Assembly: GCF_009380135.2 (NCBI RefSeq)
Contig: NZ_WHUT02000002.1
Coordinates: forward strand, 310,001 to 374,000
Origin: Fertoeibacter niger
GTDB lineage: Bacteria > Pseudomonadota > Alphaproteobacteria > Rhodobacterales > Rhodobacteraceae
DNA length: 64,000 nucleotides
Direction of reading: 5' to 3'
In this document: positions 9,303 to 18,966 of the stretch, in pieces
Layout: the number at the start of each line of letters is the position of its first letter
Position numbering within the stretch: position 1 is the first letter of the stretch
Position numbers and translations under genes: made by a program
Notes under the pieces: model-generated
The model's database searches: none
What the model saw: the letters and a program-made list of their open reading frames with translations, nothing else
Told to the model about the DNA's origin: nothing

Positions 9303-9883
9303 TGGCCGCACCCGTCATCCGCCGCCATGGGCGCTATAACCTGCGGGCGGGCAAGCTGGGCGCAGCCTTTACCGCCCGCGCCTTTCTGGCCGATGCCAAG
9401 GCGGGCAGCGGCATCGTGGCCGAAACCACCGGACCCACGGCCGAGGCCGCGCTGGAGGCAATGGTGGCGCTGCTGACCGCACGCGACAATGACCAGCGCA
9501 GCCAGCGGCGCGCGCATCCCGATGTGGATCTGGTGATCCCCACCAGCGCCGAATATGCCGATGCGCTGGCGGCCCTGCCCGTCACGCCGGGGCAGCGGGC
9601 GATGCTGGCCGCGCACCGCGTTGCGGGTGACGCCGGGCTGACCGCCACCCAGATCGCCGATGCGGCCTCTTATGCCAGCTTTGCATCGGCCAATCTGCAT
9701 TACGGCAAGCTGGGCCGGATGATCGCGGATTACTTTTCCATCGCCCTGCCCAAGGACAGCGCAGGACGCGCCGACCATGTGGCCACCAACATTCTGGCCT
9801 TTTCGGGCGCGGAACAGGTCAACGGGCACTGGCTGTGGATCATGCACCCGGAACTGCGCGCCGCCCTGGCCGAAGGGGCCTGA
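9302..9883 (+). CDS. Conserved hypothetical protein
   Basis: 193 aa, starting at ATG 9302 inside the valS stop (TGATG; a GTG one codon earlier is also possible), so translation is coupled to valS. No catalytic motif is obvious. The C-terminal third (LTATQIADAASYASFASANL, then HYGKLGRMIADYF and WIMHPELRAAL) resembles a small winged-helix-like module seen near HNH-type proteins, but this is only a resemblance. The role is unknown. Confidence 0.75.
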   Translation: MAAPVIRRHGRYNLRAGKLGAAFTARAFLADAKAGSGIVAETTGPTAEAALEAMVALLTARDNDQRSQRRAHPDVDLVIPTSAEYADALAALPVTPGQRAMLAAHRVAGDAGLTATQIADAASYASFASANLHYGKLGRMIADYFSIALPKDSAGRADHVATNILAFSGAEQVNGHWLWIMHPELRAALAEGA

Positions 9884-9945
9884 CGCGGGGTTTTGCCCCC
9901 TAGCCCACGCTGTGCTATGGTGATGCCGCAAGACAGAGAGGCCCG

Positions 9946-10278
9946 ATGTCCTGGCTCAGCCGCATGGCCGAACGACAGATGCTGCGCGCCCGCGCGCAGG
10001 GCCGGTTACAGGGGCTGGAGGGCGAGGGCAAACCCCTGCCCGACCGGCCCGGCGATGCCTTTGTGTCGGCGGGTGATGCCGTGGGCTTTCGCATCATGGC
10101 CGAGGCCGGGGTGCTGCCCGAAGAGATCGTGCTGAAAAAGCAGGTGATCGCGCAGCGCGCGCATCTGGCGACGCTGACCGATGCGGCGGAACGCAAGTCG
10201 GCGATGGCGGAACTGGCCCGGCTGGAAATGCGGCAGGCGATTGCCGAAGAATCGCGCCGGCGTTTCATGAAGGGCTGA
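9946..10278 (+). CDS. DUF1992 (DnaJ-homologue subfamily C28 domain) protein
   Basis: 110 aa soluble protein consisting of the DUF1992 domain alone. It carries the typical ERQ...A...G.L.GLEGEGKPLP segment (residues 9-32), then FRIMAEAGVLPEEI and a charged helical C-terminus. The domain is named from eukaryotic DNAJC28 but there is no J-domain here. It lies between the valS-linked gene and an aminotransferase gene on the same strand. Function unknown. Confidence 0.85.
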   Translation: MSWLSRMAERQMLRARAQGRLQGLEGEGKPLPDRPGDAFVSAGDAVGFRIMAEAGVLPEEIVLKKQVIAQRAHLATLTDAAERKSAMAELARLEMRQAIAEESRRRFMKG

Positions 10279-10427
10279 TCCCTGATCTTGCCAGCTCTCC
10301 GGCGAGTCTGGCCAGCCACCCGGCATGCGCCACCCCAGATTCACTCACAGGATTTTGCCCTTCGGCCAGCGCTTGAAAAGCCGGCCCCGATGACCCACAA
10401 CAGGCCACCCCCAAGCCCGAGGCCCAT

Positions 10428-11534
10428 GTGACCCATCCCCGTTTCACCCCGCTTGCCGACAGCCTGCCCGCCACCGTGCCCTTCGTCGGGCCTGAAACGC
10501 AGGAACGCGCCCGGGGGGCCGCCTTCGCCGCGCGGCTGGGCGCGAATGAAAGCCTTTTCGGCCCCTCGCCGCTGGCCGTGGCGGCGATGGCGCAGGCGGC
10601 GGCGGATGTCTGGATGTATGGCGACCCCGAAAACCACGACCTGCGGGCGGCACTGGCGGCGCATCATGGCGCAGGGCCGGAAAACATCGTGGTGGCCGAG
10701 GGGATCGACGGGTTGCTGGGCTATCTGGTGCGGCTGCTGGTGGCCCCCGGCGATGCGGTGGTGACATCGGATGGCGCCTATCCCACCTTAAACTTTCACG
10801 TCGCGGGCTTTGGCGGGCATTTGCACAAGGTGCCCTACCGGGGCGACCACGAAGACCCCGATGCGCTGCTGGACCGCGCCGCGGCCGTGGATGCCAAACT
10901 GATCTACCTTGCCAATCCCGACAACCCGATGGGCAGCCACCACCCCGGCTCCACCATTGCGGCGATCATCGAAAGGCTGCCCCCCGGCACGCTGTTGGCG
11001 CTGGACGAGGCCTATGTGGAACTGGCCCCCGAAGGCACCGCGCCGGTCATTGCCGCCGATGACCCCCGGGTGATCCGCCTGCGCACCTTTTCAAAGGCTT
11101 ACGGCATGGCGGGCGCGCGGGTGGGCTATGCCATGGGTGCCGCCCCGCTGATCGCGGCCTTCAACAAGGTGCGCAACCATTTCGGCGTGGGGCGGATCGT
11201 GCAGGCCGGGGCTTTGGCGGCATTGGCAGATACCGCACATCTGGCATGGGTGCAGGCCGAGGTTGCCGCGTCACGCGCAGCGCTGGGGCGGATTGCTGTG
11301 CAGAATGGCCTGACCCCCCTGCCTTCGGCCACCAATTTCGTGACGATGGATTGCGGCGCTGACGGCGCCTTTGCCCGCAGGGTGCTGGAGGCGCTGATCG
11401 CGCGCGGCATTTTCGTGCGCATGCCCTTTGTCGCGCCGCAGAACCGCTGCATCCGCGTCAGCACCGGACCGGCGGCCGAGATGCGGGCCTTTGCCGATGC
11501 CTTGCCGCAGGCGCTGGCCGCCGCGCGGGGCTAG
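10428..11534 (+). CDS. Class I/II PLP-dependent aminotransferase, HisC-like
   Basis: 368 aa aminotransferase of fold type I. The PLP lysine is in TFSKAYGMAGARVGY (residues about 222-236), the cofactor aspartate lies in YLANPDNPMG and the C-terminal arginine in RCIRVSTG. Overall it resembles histidinol-phosphate aminotransferase, but no his genes are adjacent and HisC paralogues of this kind often act on other amino acids, so no symbol is given. The start is GTG at 10428; the ATG two bases earlier is immediately followed by a stop. Confidence 0.85.
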   Translation: MTHPRFTPLADSLPATVPFVGPETQERARGAAFAARLGANESLFGPSPLAVAAMAQAAADVWMYGDPENHDLRAALAAHHGAGPENIVVAEGIDGLLGYLVRLLVAPGDAVVTSDGAYPTLNFHVAGFGGHLHKVPYRGDHEDPDALLDRAAAVDAKLIYLANPDNPMGSHHPGSTIAAIIERLPPGTLLALDEAYVELAPEGTAPVIAADDPRVIRLRTFSKAYGMAGARVGYAMGAAPLIAAFNKVRNHFGVGRIVQAGALAALADTAHLAWVQAEVAASRAALGRIAVQNGLTPLPSATNFVTMDCGADGAFARRVLEALIARGIFVRMPFVAPQNRCIRVSTGPAAEMRAFADALPQALAAARG

Positions 11535-11562
11535 GCGTCAAAGGCCCGCCACAGCGGGGCTA

Positions 11563-11964
11563 TCAGCCAGCCGCCACACCGTTGCGCGCGGGCCCCAGCG
11601 CGGGCGCTGTGCCTTCGGGTGTCAGCACCAAGGGGGCGGCGCGCACCATGTCGGGCACGGCCTTCGGCGCGGCAAAGGCTACGGGCATCGGCTCGGGCAT
11701 CACCTCGGCCACCGGCAGAACCGCGCCATCCTCCAGCGGCCGGCGGAACACCAGCATGTTCTGGAACTGCGTGGCCTTGCCGGTCAGCCCCACCCGTTCG
11801 TCGCAGGGCAGCGTGTCGGCGCGCAGATATTCCCAGCCCTCGCGGCCCATCTCGTTCATCAGCGTGGTCAGCGTCAGCGCAAAGCGTTCGGGCGTGGTTT
11901 TCGCACCACGGGCCTTTTCACCACGCCGGGGTGCCGGCACCACCTTGTATTCAAACCGCTGCAT
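11563..11964 (-). CDS. DUF4177 domain protein
   Basis: 133 aa. The N-terminal half is the short DUF4177 domain: MQRFEYKVVPAP, then GREGWEYLRADTLP and FRRPL. The C-terminal 45 residues are proline/alanine-rich and probably disordered. Function unknown. It converges on the HisC-like gene, separated by 28 bp. Confidence 0.85.
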   Translation of the reverse strand: MQRFEYKVVPAPRRGEKARGAKTTPERFALTLTTLMNEMGREGWEYLRADTLPCDERVGLTGKATQFQNMLVFRRPLEDGAVLPVAEVMPEPMPVAFAAPKAVPDMVRAAPLVLTPEGTAPALGPARNGVAAG

Positions 11965-12110
11965 CTCTGCCCCCAGGTTGCGTTTGGCGGCAGATTAGCC
12001 AGATTCGCGCGCCAAGGCCATGCAAGGAAAGGATAATCCGGCAAACCGGGGGTTTTCCGCCACAACCCGGCCTTTCGCCCCATATCTGGTGGCTCGTGCG
12101 GGCCGGACCC

Positions 12111-12800
12111 CTAGCCTTGCGTGGCGATCAGCGCATGCAACCGGCCCTGCAGGCTGAGGATCAGCGCCACGCTGTCGTCTGGCCAACCGCCCGGCTGCGG
12201 GGGCAATGCCCGGGCCGTGGTCAACAGGGCGGCAAGTTGCGGGCCAAGGCTGTCACAGACCGCCGCGCGGTCGGGGCAGAGCGGATGTTCCGCCCGCCTG
12301 ACCGCGCAGGCGGCAAGCTGCACCTGCGCACCCAGCAGCGCGGGCCCCGCCGGGCAGGCGGCCACAGCGCGCGCCTGCGCATCCCGCGCGCGGGTCATGC
12401 GCGACAGCGCTTCGGGGCTATCCTGCGGCTCATCCGGCAAAGGCTCCCACGCGGCCGAAAGCAGGGTGGCCAGCGCAAAGGCCATATCGCCCGGTCTGGC
12501 TTCGAACCGCGCCAGTTCCGGTTGCAGCAGCGCCACCGCGCGGGCGCGCAGGGCCATGCGATCCTGCGGGGCGACGACCTGCATCTTTTCGATCAGCGCC
12601 GAGGCCAGCAGGGCCGCCACCCGAGGATCAGACGCGCGGGCCGCGCGCAGGGCGCCGAAAGCCGCAATCGCCCGGTCAAGGTGCAGCAGTTTCGCGGTGC
12701 CGTAGAAACCCGCCGCCCGCTCCATCGCCTTTTGCCCGCGCGCCAGATGGGCGGGGCGGCCCCCGTTCAGCGCCAGCAACAGGGCGCCGATCAGGCTCAC
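12111..12800 (-). CDS. Conserved hypothetical protein, helical-repeat-like
   Basis: 229 aa, alanine-rich and almost entirely helical in appearance, with leucine/alanine periodicity reminiscent of TPR-like repeats. The start is GTG at 12800, overlapping the gatB stop (GTGA), so it is translationally coupled to gatB. An upstream ATG in the same frame exists only inside gatB and is rejected. There are four cysteines in the C-terminal half. Function not recognised. Confidence 0.7.
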   Translation of the reverse strand: MSLIGALLLALNGGRPAHLARGQKAMERAAGFYGTAKLLHLDRAIAAFGALRAARASDPRVAALLASALIEKMQVVAPQDRMALRARAVALLQPELARFEARPGDMAFALATLLSAAWEPLPDEPQDSPEALSRMTRARDAQARAVAACPAGPALLGAQVQLAACAVRRAEHPLCPDRAAVCDSLGPQLAALLTTARALPPQPGGWPDDSVALILSLQGRLHALIATQG

Positions 12801-14308
12801 AGCCCCAGCTTGGCCGCGACCATCGCATTGACCACGGCGGGGTTGGCCTTGCCGCCCGTGGCCTTCAGCACCTGCCCGGTGAACCAGCCCGCCAATTTGG
12901 CGTTCTGCTGCGCCTTGGCCACCTGATCGGGGTTGGCCGCGATCAGCGCATCCAGCGCCGCCTCGATGGCCCCGGTATCCGTCACCTGCTGCATGCCGCG
13001 TGCTGCCGCCACTTCGGCAGGGTCGCCGCCCTCGGTCCACAGGATGTCGAACAGATCCTTGGCCATCTTGCCGCTGATCGTGCCCGCTGCGATCAGGTCA
13101 AGCACGCCGCCCAGCTGCGCTGCTGACAAGGGGGTGTCGGCAATGGTCAGCCCTTCCTTGTTCAGCCGCCCGAAAAGCTCGTTGATCACCCAGTTCGCCG
13201 CCTGTTTGCCATCGCGGCCTTGCGCCACAGCCTCGAAGAAGCCAGCCGATTCCAGATCGGCGGTCAACACATTGGCGTCATAATCCGTCAGGCCGAAACC
13301 GGACATGAAGCGCGCCTTCTTGGCATCGGGCAGTTCGGGCATGCTGGCGCGGATGTCATCGACCCAGGCCTGCTCGATCTCCAGCGGCAGCAGGTCGGGG
13401 TCGGGGAAATAGCGGTAATCATGCGCCTCCTCCTTGGACCGCATGCTGCGCGTTTCGCCCTTGTCGGGGTCGTAAAGCCGGGTTTCCTGCGTGATCGTGC
13501 CGCCATCCTCCAGAATGGCGATCTGGCGACGGGCCTCATAGTCAATCGCCTGCGTCATGAAACGCATTGAGTTCATGTTCTTGATCTCGCAGCGCGTGCC
13601 CAAATGGCTGAAATCCTGCGTGGCCTGAAACTTCTCATACTGGCCGGGCGGGCAGACCGACACGTTCACATCGGCGCGCAGGTTGCCGTTCTGCATGTTG
13701 CCATCGCAGGTGCCCAGATAGCGCAGGATCTGGCGCAGCTTGGTCACATAGGCCGTCGCCTCTTCGGCGCTGCGGATGTCGGGGCGGCTGACAATCTCCA
13801 TCAGGGCCACGCCGGTGCGGTTGAAATCGACGAAGCTTTGCGTCGGGTCCATGTCGTGAATGCTTTTGCCTGCGTCCTGCTCCAGATGGATGCGCTCGAT
13901 CCTGACCAGCCGGGCCACACCCGGGGCCAGTTCCACCAGCACCTCGCCCTCGCCCACGATGGGGTGATAAAGCTGGCTGATCTGATAGCCTTGCGGCAGG
14001 TCGGGGTAGAAGTAATTCTTGCGGTCAAAGGCCGAGCGCAGGTTGATCGCGGCCTTCAACCCCAGCCCGGTGCGCACCGCCAGTTCCACGCAGAATTCGT
14101 TGATCACCGGCAGCATGCCCGGCATCGCCGCATCGACAAAGGCCACATTGCTGTTGGGCTCGGCCCCGAACTGCGTCGAGGCCCCCGAAAACAGCTTGGC
14201 GTTTGACGCCACCTGCGCGTGAATCTCCATGCCGATGACCAGTTCCCAATCCTGCCTCGCCCCGGCGATCACCTTGGGTTTCGGGGGGCTGTAAGTCACA
14301 TCGAGCAT
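12797..14308 (-). CDS. gatB: Aspartyl/glutamyl-tRNA amidotransferase subunit B
   Basis: Subunit of GatCAB, which converts mischarged Glu-tRNA(Gln) and/or Asp-tRNA(Asn) to the amidated forms. 503 aa, normal length. The N-terminal [13 protein letters not shown] and the [11 protein letters not shown] segment are diagnostic; the C-terminal YqeY-like domain ends in [15 protein letters not shown]. The start [12 protein letters not shown] at 14308 has AAGGA 8-12 nt upstream; an in-frame extension to 14374 is not supported. gatA and gatC are not in the window. Confidence 0.97.
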   Translation of the reverse strand: MLDVTYSPPKPKVIAGARQDWELVIGMEIHAQVASNAKLFSGASTQFGAEPNSNVAFVDAAMPGMLPVINEFCVELAVRTGLGLKAAINLRSAFDRKNYFYPDLPQGYQISQLYHPIVGEGEVLVELAPGVARLVRIERIHLEQDAGKSIHDMDPTQSFVDFNRTGVALMEIVSRPDIRSAEEATAYVTKLRQILRYLGTCDGNMQNGNLRADVNVSVCPPGQYEKFQATQDFSHLGTRCEIKNMNSMRFMTQAIDYEARRQIAILEDGGTITQETRLYDPDKGETRSMRSKEEAHDYRYFPDPDLLPLEIEQAWVDDIRASMPELPDAKKARFMSGFGLTDYDANVLTADLESAGFFEAVAQGRDGKQAANWVINELFGRLNKEGLTIADTPLSAAQLGGVLDLIAAGTISGKMAKDLFDILWTEGGDPAEVAAARGMQQVTDTGAIEAALDALIAANPDQVAKAQQNAKLAGWFTGQVLKATGGKANPAVVNAMVAAKLGL

Positions 14309-14489
14309 GGCGTTTTTCCTTGCGGCATTGGGCCGGTGTTGCGCCTTTCTAGGCATCCGGCAGGCCATGGGCAAGGGTCAGGCTGGCGGATTTCGGCCTA
14401 TACGACTTTGCCGGGCTGGACTCGCGGGGGGGTGGTTCGGCAAAAGGCCTATGTCGTGCAACATGTGCGATGCCACCATGTCAGGTTCC

Positions 14490-15080
14490 ATGCAGATCAA
14501 AACCATCCTCATCGGCTGTCTTCTGGCCCTTCCCCTCGCCTGCACCAAGGCCCCTGTCGCCGAAGATACCGGCGAGTTGCCCGTGATGCGCTGGGATCAC
14601 CGCCCCGAAGCCCCGGTCTGGACGGAACAGACCCTGCTGGCGATCCAGTCGAATGACGCGGCCCTGACCAGCCTCGTGCCCAATGACATCGCCACCTGGT
14701 GCCCCGCCTATCCCGAGGCCGATGCGGATCAGCGCCGGGCCTTCTGGTCGGGCATCATCTCGGCCCTGGCCAAGCACGAAAGCACCTGGAACCCGCTGGC
14801 CGCCGGTGGCGGTGGCCGCTGGATCGGGCTGACGCAAATTTCCCCCCGCACCGCCGCCGCCTATGGCTGCGATGCGACCAGCGTGGGTGCGCTGAAAGAC
14901 GGGGCCGCGAACCTGTCCTGCGCGGTGGAAATTGCCGCCGAACAGGTGGCGCGCGACGGCATGGTTGCAGGCAACGGCAAGCAAGGCATGGGCCGCGACT
15001 GGGCCCCGTTCCGCAGCGCGGCCAAGCGCGAGGACATGGCCGCCTGGACCCGTTCGCAAAGCTATTGCCAGAAGATCTGA
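14490..15080 (+). CDS. Putative lipoprotein with lysozyme-like (SLT) transglycosylase domain
   Basis: 196 aa. The N-terminus has a lipoprotein signal (KTILIGCLLALPLACTK, lipobox LPLAC). The mature part carries a lytic-transglycosylase-like fold with the putative catalytic glutamate in AKHESTWNP (residues about 98-106) and GLTQISPRTAAAYGC after it. It probably cleaves peptidoglycan at the periplasmic side of a membrane. An alternative ATG lies at 14478. The 3' end is followed by paired AT-rich hairpins. Confidence 0.82.
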   Translation: MQIKTILIGCLLALPLACTKAPVAEDTGELPVMRWDHRPEAPVWTEQTLLAIQSNDAALTSLVPNDIATWCPAYPEADADQRRAFWSGIISALAKHESTWNPLAAGGGGRWIGLTQISPRTAAAYGCDATSVGALKDGAANLSCAVEIAAEQVARDGMVAGNGKQGMGRDWAPFRSAAKREDMAAWTRSQSYCQKI

Positions 15081-15089
15081 CACCAGCCT

Positions 15090-15137
15090 GAATTTTCGCA
15101 GAAAATTCGTAACTTGACGATTTTTCTGCGAAAAATC
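15090..15137. repeat. Paired inverted AT-rich hairpins (copy 1)
   Basis: Two 8-bp hairpins with 3-nt loops: GAATTTTC-GCA-GAAAATTC (15090-15108) and GATTTTTC-TGC-GAAAAATC (15119-15137). The second is the reverse orientation of the first, so they can also pair with each other. They lie between two convergent genes and probably act as a bidirectional terminator or REP-like element. Related pairs occur at 40244-40303 and 44177-44230. Confidence 0.75.
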
Positions 15138-15147
15138 CCGCCCGACC

Positions 15148-16380
15148 CTACAGCACCCGGTCCAGCGCCGACATCAGCTGCGCCACCTCGGCCTCTGACG
15201 TGTAATGCACGAAGCTGAGCCGCAGCACGCCGCGCTCCAGATCCACGCCCATTGCGGTCAGCGGGCGCACGGCATAGAAATCGCCGCCCCCCGCCATCAC
15301 ACCAAACGGCGCCAGCGCCGCCGCCACAGGCTCTGCCGCGCGGTCCAGCGCCACGGCCACAGTGGGCGCGCGCCCTTCGGCCCGGCGCGGGCCGATCAGC
15401 CGCAGGTCATTGCGCGCCGCCAGATGGTCCAGCACAGGCTGCAACAGTGCCACCTCATGCGCGCGCATCAGGTCATGCACCGCATTGTTGCGCAGCCTTG
15501 CATCAGGCTCCGCCGCAAAGTGGTGCGCATGCAGGGCGTCGATGTAATCGGCCATGCCCGCGCAAGCCGCGATCTGCGCATGGTCCGGCCCGGCGGGGGT
15601 GAAGCGTTTGTAAAGCGTTCCGGCGTTGAAATAGTGGCCCTGCGCGGGCAGAAGATCACCAAAGCCGCGCCGGATCACCATGATGCCCTGGTGCGGGCCA
15701 TAGGTCTTGTAGGCTGAAAACAGATACACATCCGCCCCCAGCGCGCCCATGTCGGGAAAGCCATGCGGCGCATAGCTGACGCCATCGACGCAAGTATAGG
15801 CCCCCGCCCCGCGCGCCATGGCGCAGACTTCCGCCACCGGGTTGATTTCGGCCACCACGTTGGAACAATGCGGAAAGCACACCAGCCGCACGCGGCCATC
15901 GGCCAGCAGGGTGGCCAGACCGGCCGGGTCAAGATGCCCGGTCTCGGGGTCGATCTGCCATTCGCGAATCTCTATCCCGTCATCAGCCAGCCTGCGCCAG
16001 ACGCCGGAATTCGCCTCATGGTCCTGATTGGTCACGACAATCGCGCCATCGGTGCCGCGCAGCCATTGCCGCACCGCCTGCGCCAGAACAAATGTATTGG
16101 CGCTAGTCGAGGGGCCGAATGACAACTCGTCCCGGTCGATGCCCATCATCGCGGCCAGCCGGTCGCGCGCCTCGTCCATTTCCGCCCCGCCCAGTTGCGA
16201 CGCGGCATAGGGTGCATAGGGCTGCACCTTGCGCTGGTGGTAGAACCGGGTCAGCCGGTCGATCACCGGCTTTGCAGTATAGGAACCGCCGGCGTTTTCA
16301 AAAAACGCCTGCCCCTGAAGCGAGGCTTCGGCAAAGGCGGGAAACTGGCTGCGGACAAAGGCAAGGTCAAGCGTGGTCAT
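15148..16380 (-). CDS. Cysteine desulfurase-like aminotransferase class V protein
   Basis: 410 aa PLP enzyme of the class V family. The PLP lysine is in FSAYKTYGPHQGIMV (about residues 218-232), the cofactor histidine in TNQDHEANSGVWR and the substrate-side region in SFGPSTSANTFVLAQ. Length and sequence fit the 'cysteine desulfurase-like' VC1184-type subfamily rather than IscS or SufS. The true substrate is not established. The 207 bp upstream, before acuI, show no supported gene. Confidence 0.85.
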   Translation of the reverse strand: MTTLDLAFVRSQFPAFAEASLQGQAFFENAGGSYTAKPVIDRLTRFYHQRKVQPYAPYAASQLGGAEMDEARDRLAAMMGIDRDELSFGPSTSANTFVLAQAVRQWLRGTDGAIVVTNQDHEANSGVWRRLADDGIEIREWQIDPETGHLDPAGLATLLADGRVRLVCFPHCSNVVAEINPVAEVCAMARGAGAYTCVDGVSYAPHGFPDMGALGADVYLFSAYKTYGPHQGIMVIRRGFGDLLPAQGHYFNAGTLYKRFTPAGPDHAQIAACAGMADYIDALHAHHFAAEPDARLRNNAVHDLMRAHEVALLQPVLDHLAARNDLRLIGPRRAEGRAPTVAVALDRAAEPVAAALAPFGVMAGGGDFYAVRPLTAMGVDLERGVLRLSFVHYTSEAEVAQLMSALDRVL

Positions 16381-16587
16381 GCGGCACCCCAGGGTGATGT
16401 TGCGAACGACGGCACGGCGAAAACCTGACCAATGCGGGAAAGCGCCCCGTGCCGTGGCAGGTCTTCCAGCCGAGCCGCAGCCCGCCCGTCGAAAAGGGCG
16501 CGATCACGGCAGACCCCGGCAGGCCAGATGCCCGCCGGATTCGCCGAAAGATTAGCCGCCGCCCTGTGCAGCGGCAAGCCCCGCCGC

Positions 16588-17577
16588 TCAGGCGTTCACA
16601 TCCACCACCACGCGGCCCTGCACCGCGCCTTGCAGGATGTCCGCCCCCAGCCCCGGCAGATCGGCCAGCGTTGCGGGGCGGATCATCGCCTCCAGCTTCG
16701 CCATCGGCAGATCGCGCGCGATGCGGTCCCAGGCGCGCAGGCGGTCGGGCGTGGGGCGCATCACCGAATCGATGCCCAGCAGATTCACGCCGCGCAACAG
16801 AAAGGGCACCACCGTGGCGGGCAGCGCCGCCCCCCCGGCCAGCCCCACAGCGGCCACCGAGGCACCGTATTTCATCTGCCCCAGCACCCGCGCCAGCATC
16901 GCACCGCCCACGGCATCGACACAGCCCGCCCAGGTTTCCGCCTCCAGCGGGCGCTTGACCGTCTCGGCCAGTTCCGCGCGCGCGATCAGCCGGGCCGCCC
17001 CCAGCCCGCGCAGATAATCCTCGGTCTCGGGCCGCCCGGTCACGGCGGCAACGCTGTAGCCCAGATGCGCCAGAATCGCCGTGGCCACCGACCCCACGCC
17101 ACCCGCAGCGCCCGTCACCAGCACCTCGCCCTTGTCAGGCGTCAGGCCGTGATCCTCCAGCGCCATCACCGCCAGCATCGCGGTAAAGCCCGCGGTGCCC
17201 ACCGCCATCGCCTGACGGGTGGTCAGCCCCGCTGGCAGCGGCACCAGCATGTCGGCCTTCACCCGCGCGCGCGTGGCATAGCCGCCCCATTGCGCCTCGC
17301 CCACGCGCCAGCCGGTCAGCACCACCGCATCGCCGGGCGCATAGCGTGCATCATCCGAGGCCAAGACCCGGCCTGCAAAATCGATGCCCGGCACATGCGG
17401 CCAGACGCGCACCAGCCCGCCGCCCGCCCCCAGACACAGCCCATCCTTGTAGTTCAGCGTGGAATATTCCACCGCCACCGTCACATCACCGGGCGGCAGC
17501 CGGTCATCCGCCACATCCTGCACCGAGGCGCTTGTGGCCCCATCCGCATCCTTTTCCACCACCAAAGCCCTGAACAT
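16588..17577 (-). CDS. acuI: Acrylyl-CoA reductase AcuI-type MDR oxidoreductase
   Basis: 329 aa zinc-free medium-chain dehydrogenase/reductase. AcuI reduces toxic acryloyl-CoA to propionyl-CoA with NADPH in DMSP and 3-hydroxypropionate metabolism. The N-terminus FRALVVEKD, then NYKDGLCL and PHVPGIDFAGRV, the nucleotide-binding VTGAAGGVGSVATAIL (about residues 152-167) and GLAGG are characteristic of the YhdH/AcuI group. ATG 17577 follows GGGGAG; longer in-frame starts lack a ribosome-binding site. The neighbours are unrelated. Confidence 0.88.
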   Translation of the reverse strand: MFRALVVEKDADGATSASVQDVADDRLPPGDVTVAVEYSTLNYKDGLCLGAGGGLVRVWPHVPGIDFAGRVLASDDARYAPGDAVVLTGWRVGEAQWGGYATRARVKADMLVPLPAGLTTRQAMAVGTAGFTAMLAVMALEDHGLTPDKGEVLVTGAAGGVGSVATAILAHLGYSVAAVTGRPETEDYLRGLGAARLIARAELAETVKRPLEAETWAGCVDAVGGAMLARVLGQMKYGASVAAVGLAGGAALPATVVPFLLRGVNLLGIDSVMRPTPDRLRAWDRIARDLPMAKLEAMIRPATLADLPGLGADILQGAVQGRVVVDVNA

Positions 17578-17817
17578 CGCCCACTCCCCTTTTGTGGCAC
17601 CCGCCGTCATTCCCATGTTCTGCCCAGAAAAGCGGCAGACCGCCAGTTGTCCCCTGAGCCTGCACGAAAGCCCGCGGCGCCGCACTTGCCTTGCCGTCAC
17701 CCCAATCCCATTTTGCATTAAGGGCTTGAGCGAGCACCAGAGCTATTCTAGCCTTTTCAACGTTGCCGGCGGCCTCGGGGGAGGGATGACCGGCACTCCA
17801 ACAGCCGAGGAGCATCC

Positions 17818-18864
17818 ATGATCCACCGCACCACATTGCTGGCCAGCGCCGCACTGGCCCTTGCCCTGCCCGCTTTCGCCGCCGATCCCGACCTGCTGGT
17901 ATTCGACTGGGCCGGGTTCGAAGATGAAAACCTGATCAAGGGCTATGTCGAAAAGCATGGCAGCCTTCCCACATATGCGTTTTACGGCGATGATGACGAG
18001 GCGTTCCAGAAGATCGCCTCCGGCTTCAAGGCCGATGTGGCGCATCCCTGTTCGCAGATGGTGTCGAAGTACCGCGATGCCGGGCTGATCGAGCCCTGGG
18101 ATGTCAGCCGCATCCCGAACTTCGCCGAAATCGCCCCGCGTTTCCTTGATTCGCCGATTTTCAAGGATGACACCGGCGTCTGGTATATCCCGACCGACTA
18201 CGCCTATACCGCCGTGGCCTACAACACCAATGACGTGCCTGCCGAAGATGTGGCCTCGCTTTCGGTGTTCCATAACCCGAAATATGCGGGCCGCGTGTCG
18301 CTGCCTGACAACACCGATGATGTCTGGGCGCTGGCGCTTCTGGCCACGGGTGTCACCAACTGGTCGGAAGTCAGCGAGGAACAGTTTCAGGCCGCCGCCG
18401 CATGGCTGCGCACCGCACACCAGAACGTCGTTGCCTATTGGGCCGACCCGTCGGAACTGGCGCAGCTGATGGCGGGCGGGCAGGTGCAGGTGGCCTGGTC
18501 GTGGAACGATTCCATCGCGCTGATGCGTGAGGAAGGCTTCCCCGTGGGCTTCCAGCGGCAGGCCACCGAGGGCGCATCGTCGTGGTTCTGCGGCTATGTC
18601 AACTTCAAGGACGCGCCGGGCAGCGAAGACAAGGCCTATGATTTCATCAACGCCTGGCTGGACCATGGCTCGGCCCAGGGCCTGCTGGACGGTTTCGGCT
18701 ATGCCCATGCCAATGACGCGGCCATGGCGGCCATTCCGGCCGATGCGCTGGTCGCGGCCGATGTGAACCCGATCGAGGGCACCTTGCTGGCCCAGACCCC
18801 GATTGCCGCCGAAGTGCGCGACCGGATGCTGGAAGAGTTCGAGCAGATCAAGGCCGGTTTCTGA
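17818..18864 (+). CDS. Periplasmic solute-binding protein, spermidine/putrescine (PotD/PotF) type
   Basis: 348 aa with a clear Sec signal peptide (cleavage near PAFA-ADPD, residue about 21). The mature protein begins LLVFDWAGFEDE and contains GVWYIPTDYAYTAVAYNT, typical of extracellular solute-binding proteins family 1 near PotD/PotF. It would deliver a polyamine-like ligand to an ABC importer. No permease or ATPase genes are adjacent, so it is an orphan component here. GAGGAG precedes the ATG. Confidence 0.88.
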   Translation: MIHRTTLLASAALALALPAFAADPDLLVFDWAGFEDENLIKGYVEKHGSLPTYAFYGDDDEAFQKIASGFKADVAHPCSQMVSKYRDAGLIEPWDVSRIPNFAEIAPRFLDSPIFKDDTGVWYIPTDYAYTAVAYNTNDVPAEDVASLSVFHNPKYAGRVSLPDNTDDVWALALLATGVTNWSEVSEEQFQAAAAWLRTAHQNVVAYWADPSELAQLMAGGQVQVAWSWNDSIALMREEGFPVGFQRQATEGASSWFCGYVNFKDAPGSEDKAYDFINAWLDHGSAQGLLDGFGYAHANDAAMAAIPADALVAADVNPIEGTLLAQTPIAAEVRDRMLEEFEQIKAGF

Positions 18865-18901
18865 CCCGCCCTCCGGTCTGATCAGCACCCCAGAACGACA
18901 A

Positions 18902-18926
18902 ACGCCCGGGCCATGCGCCCGGGCGT
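18902..18926. terminator. Bidirectional terminator hairpin
   Basis: Perfect 10-bp stem ACGCCCGGGC/GCCCGGGCGT with loop CATGC between two convergent genes (the binding protein and dctD). The flanks have only short T-runs. Confidence 0.65.
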
Positions 18927-18966
18927 CTTGCATTGCGGGCCGGGCCTGTTGCGGCCCCTGCCCCGG

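Noticed and set aside
5298-9311. Long minus-strand open frames opposite valS and its neighbours
   Set aside because: Antisense frames in high-GC coding DNA; His/Gln/Arg/Gly-rich translations without any family motif, while the plus strand encodes clear proteins.
16377-16577. Short minus-strand frame (66 codons) between the class V aminotransferase and acuI
   Set aside because: Composition of a random frame and no start signal or homology; the interval is left as intergenic.
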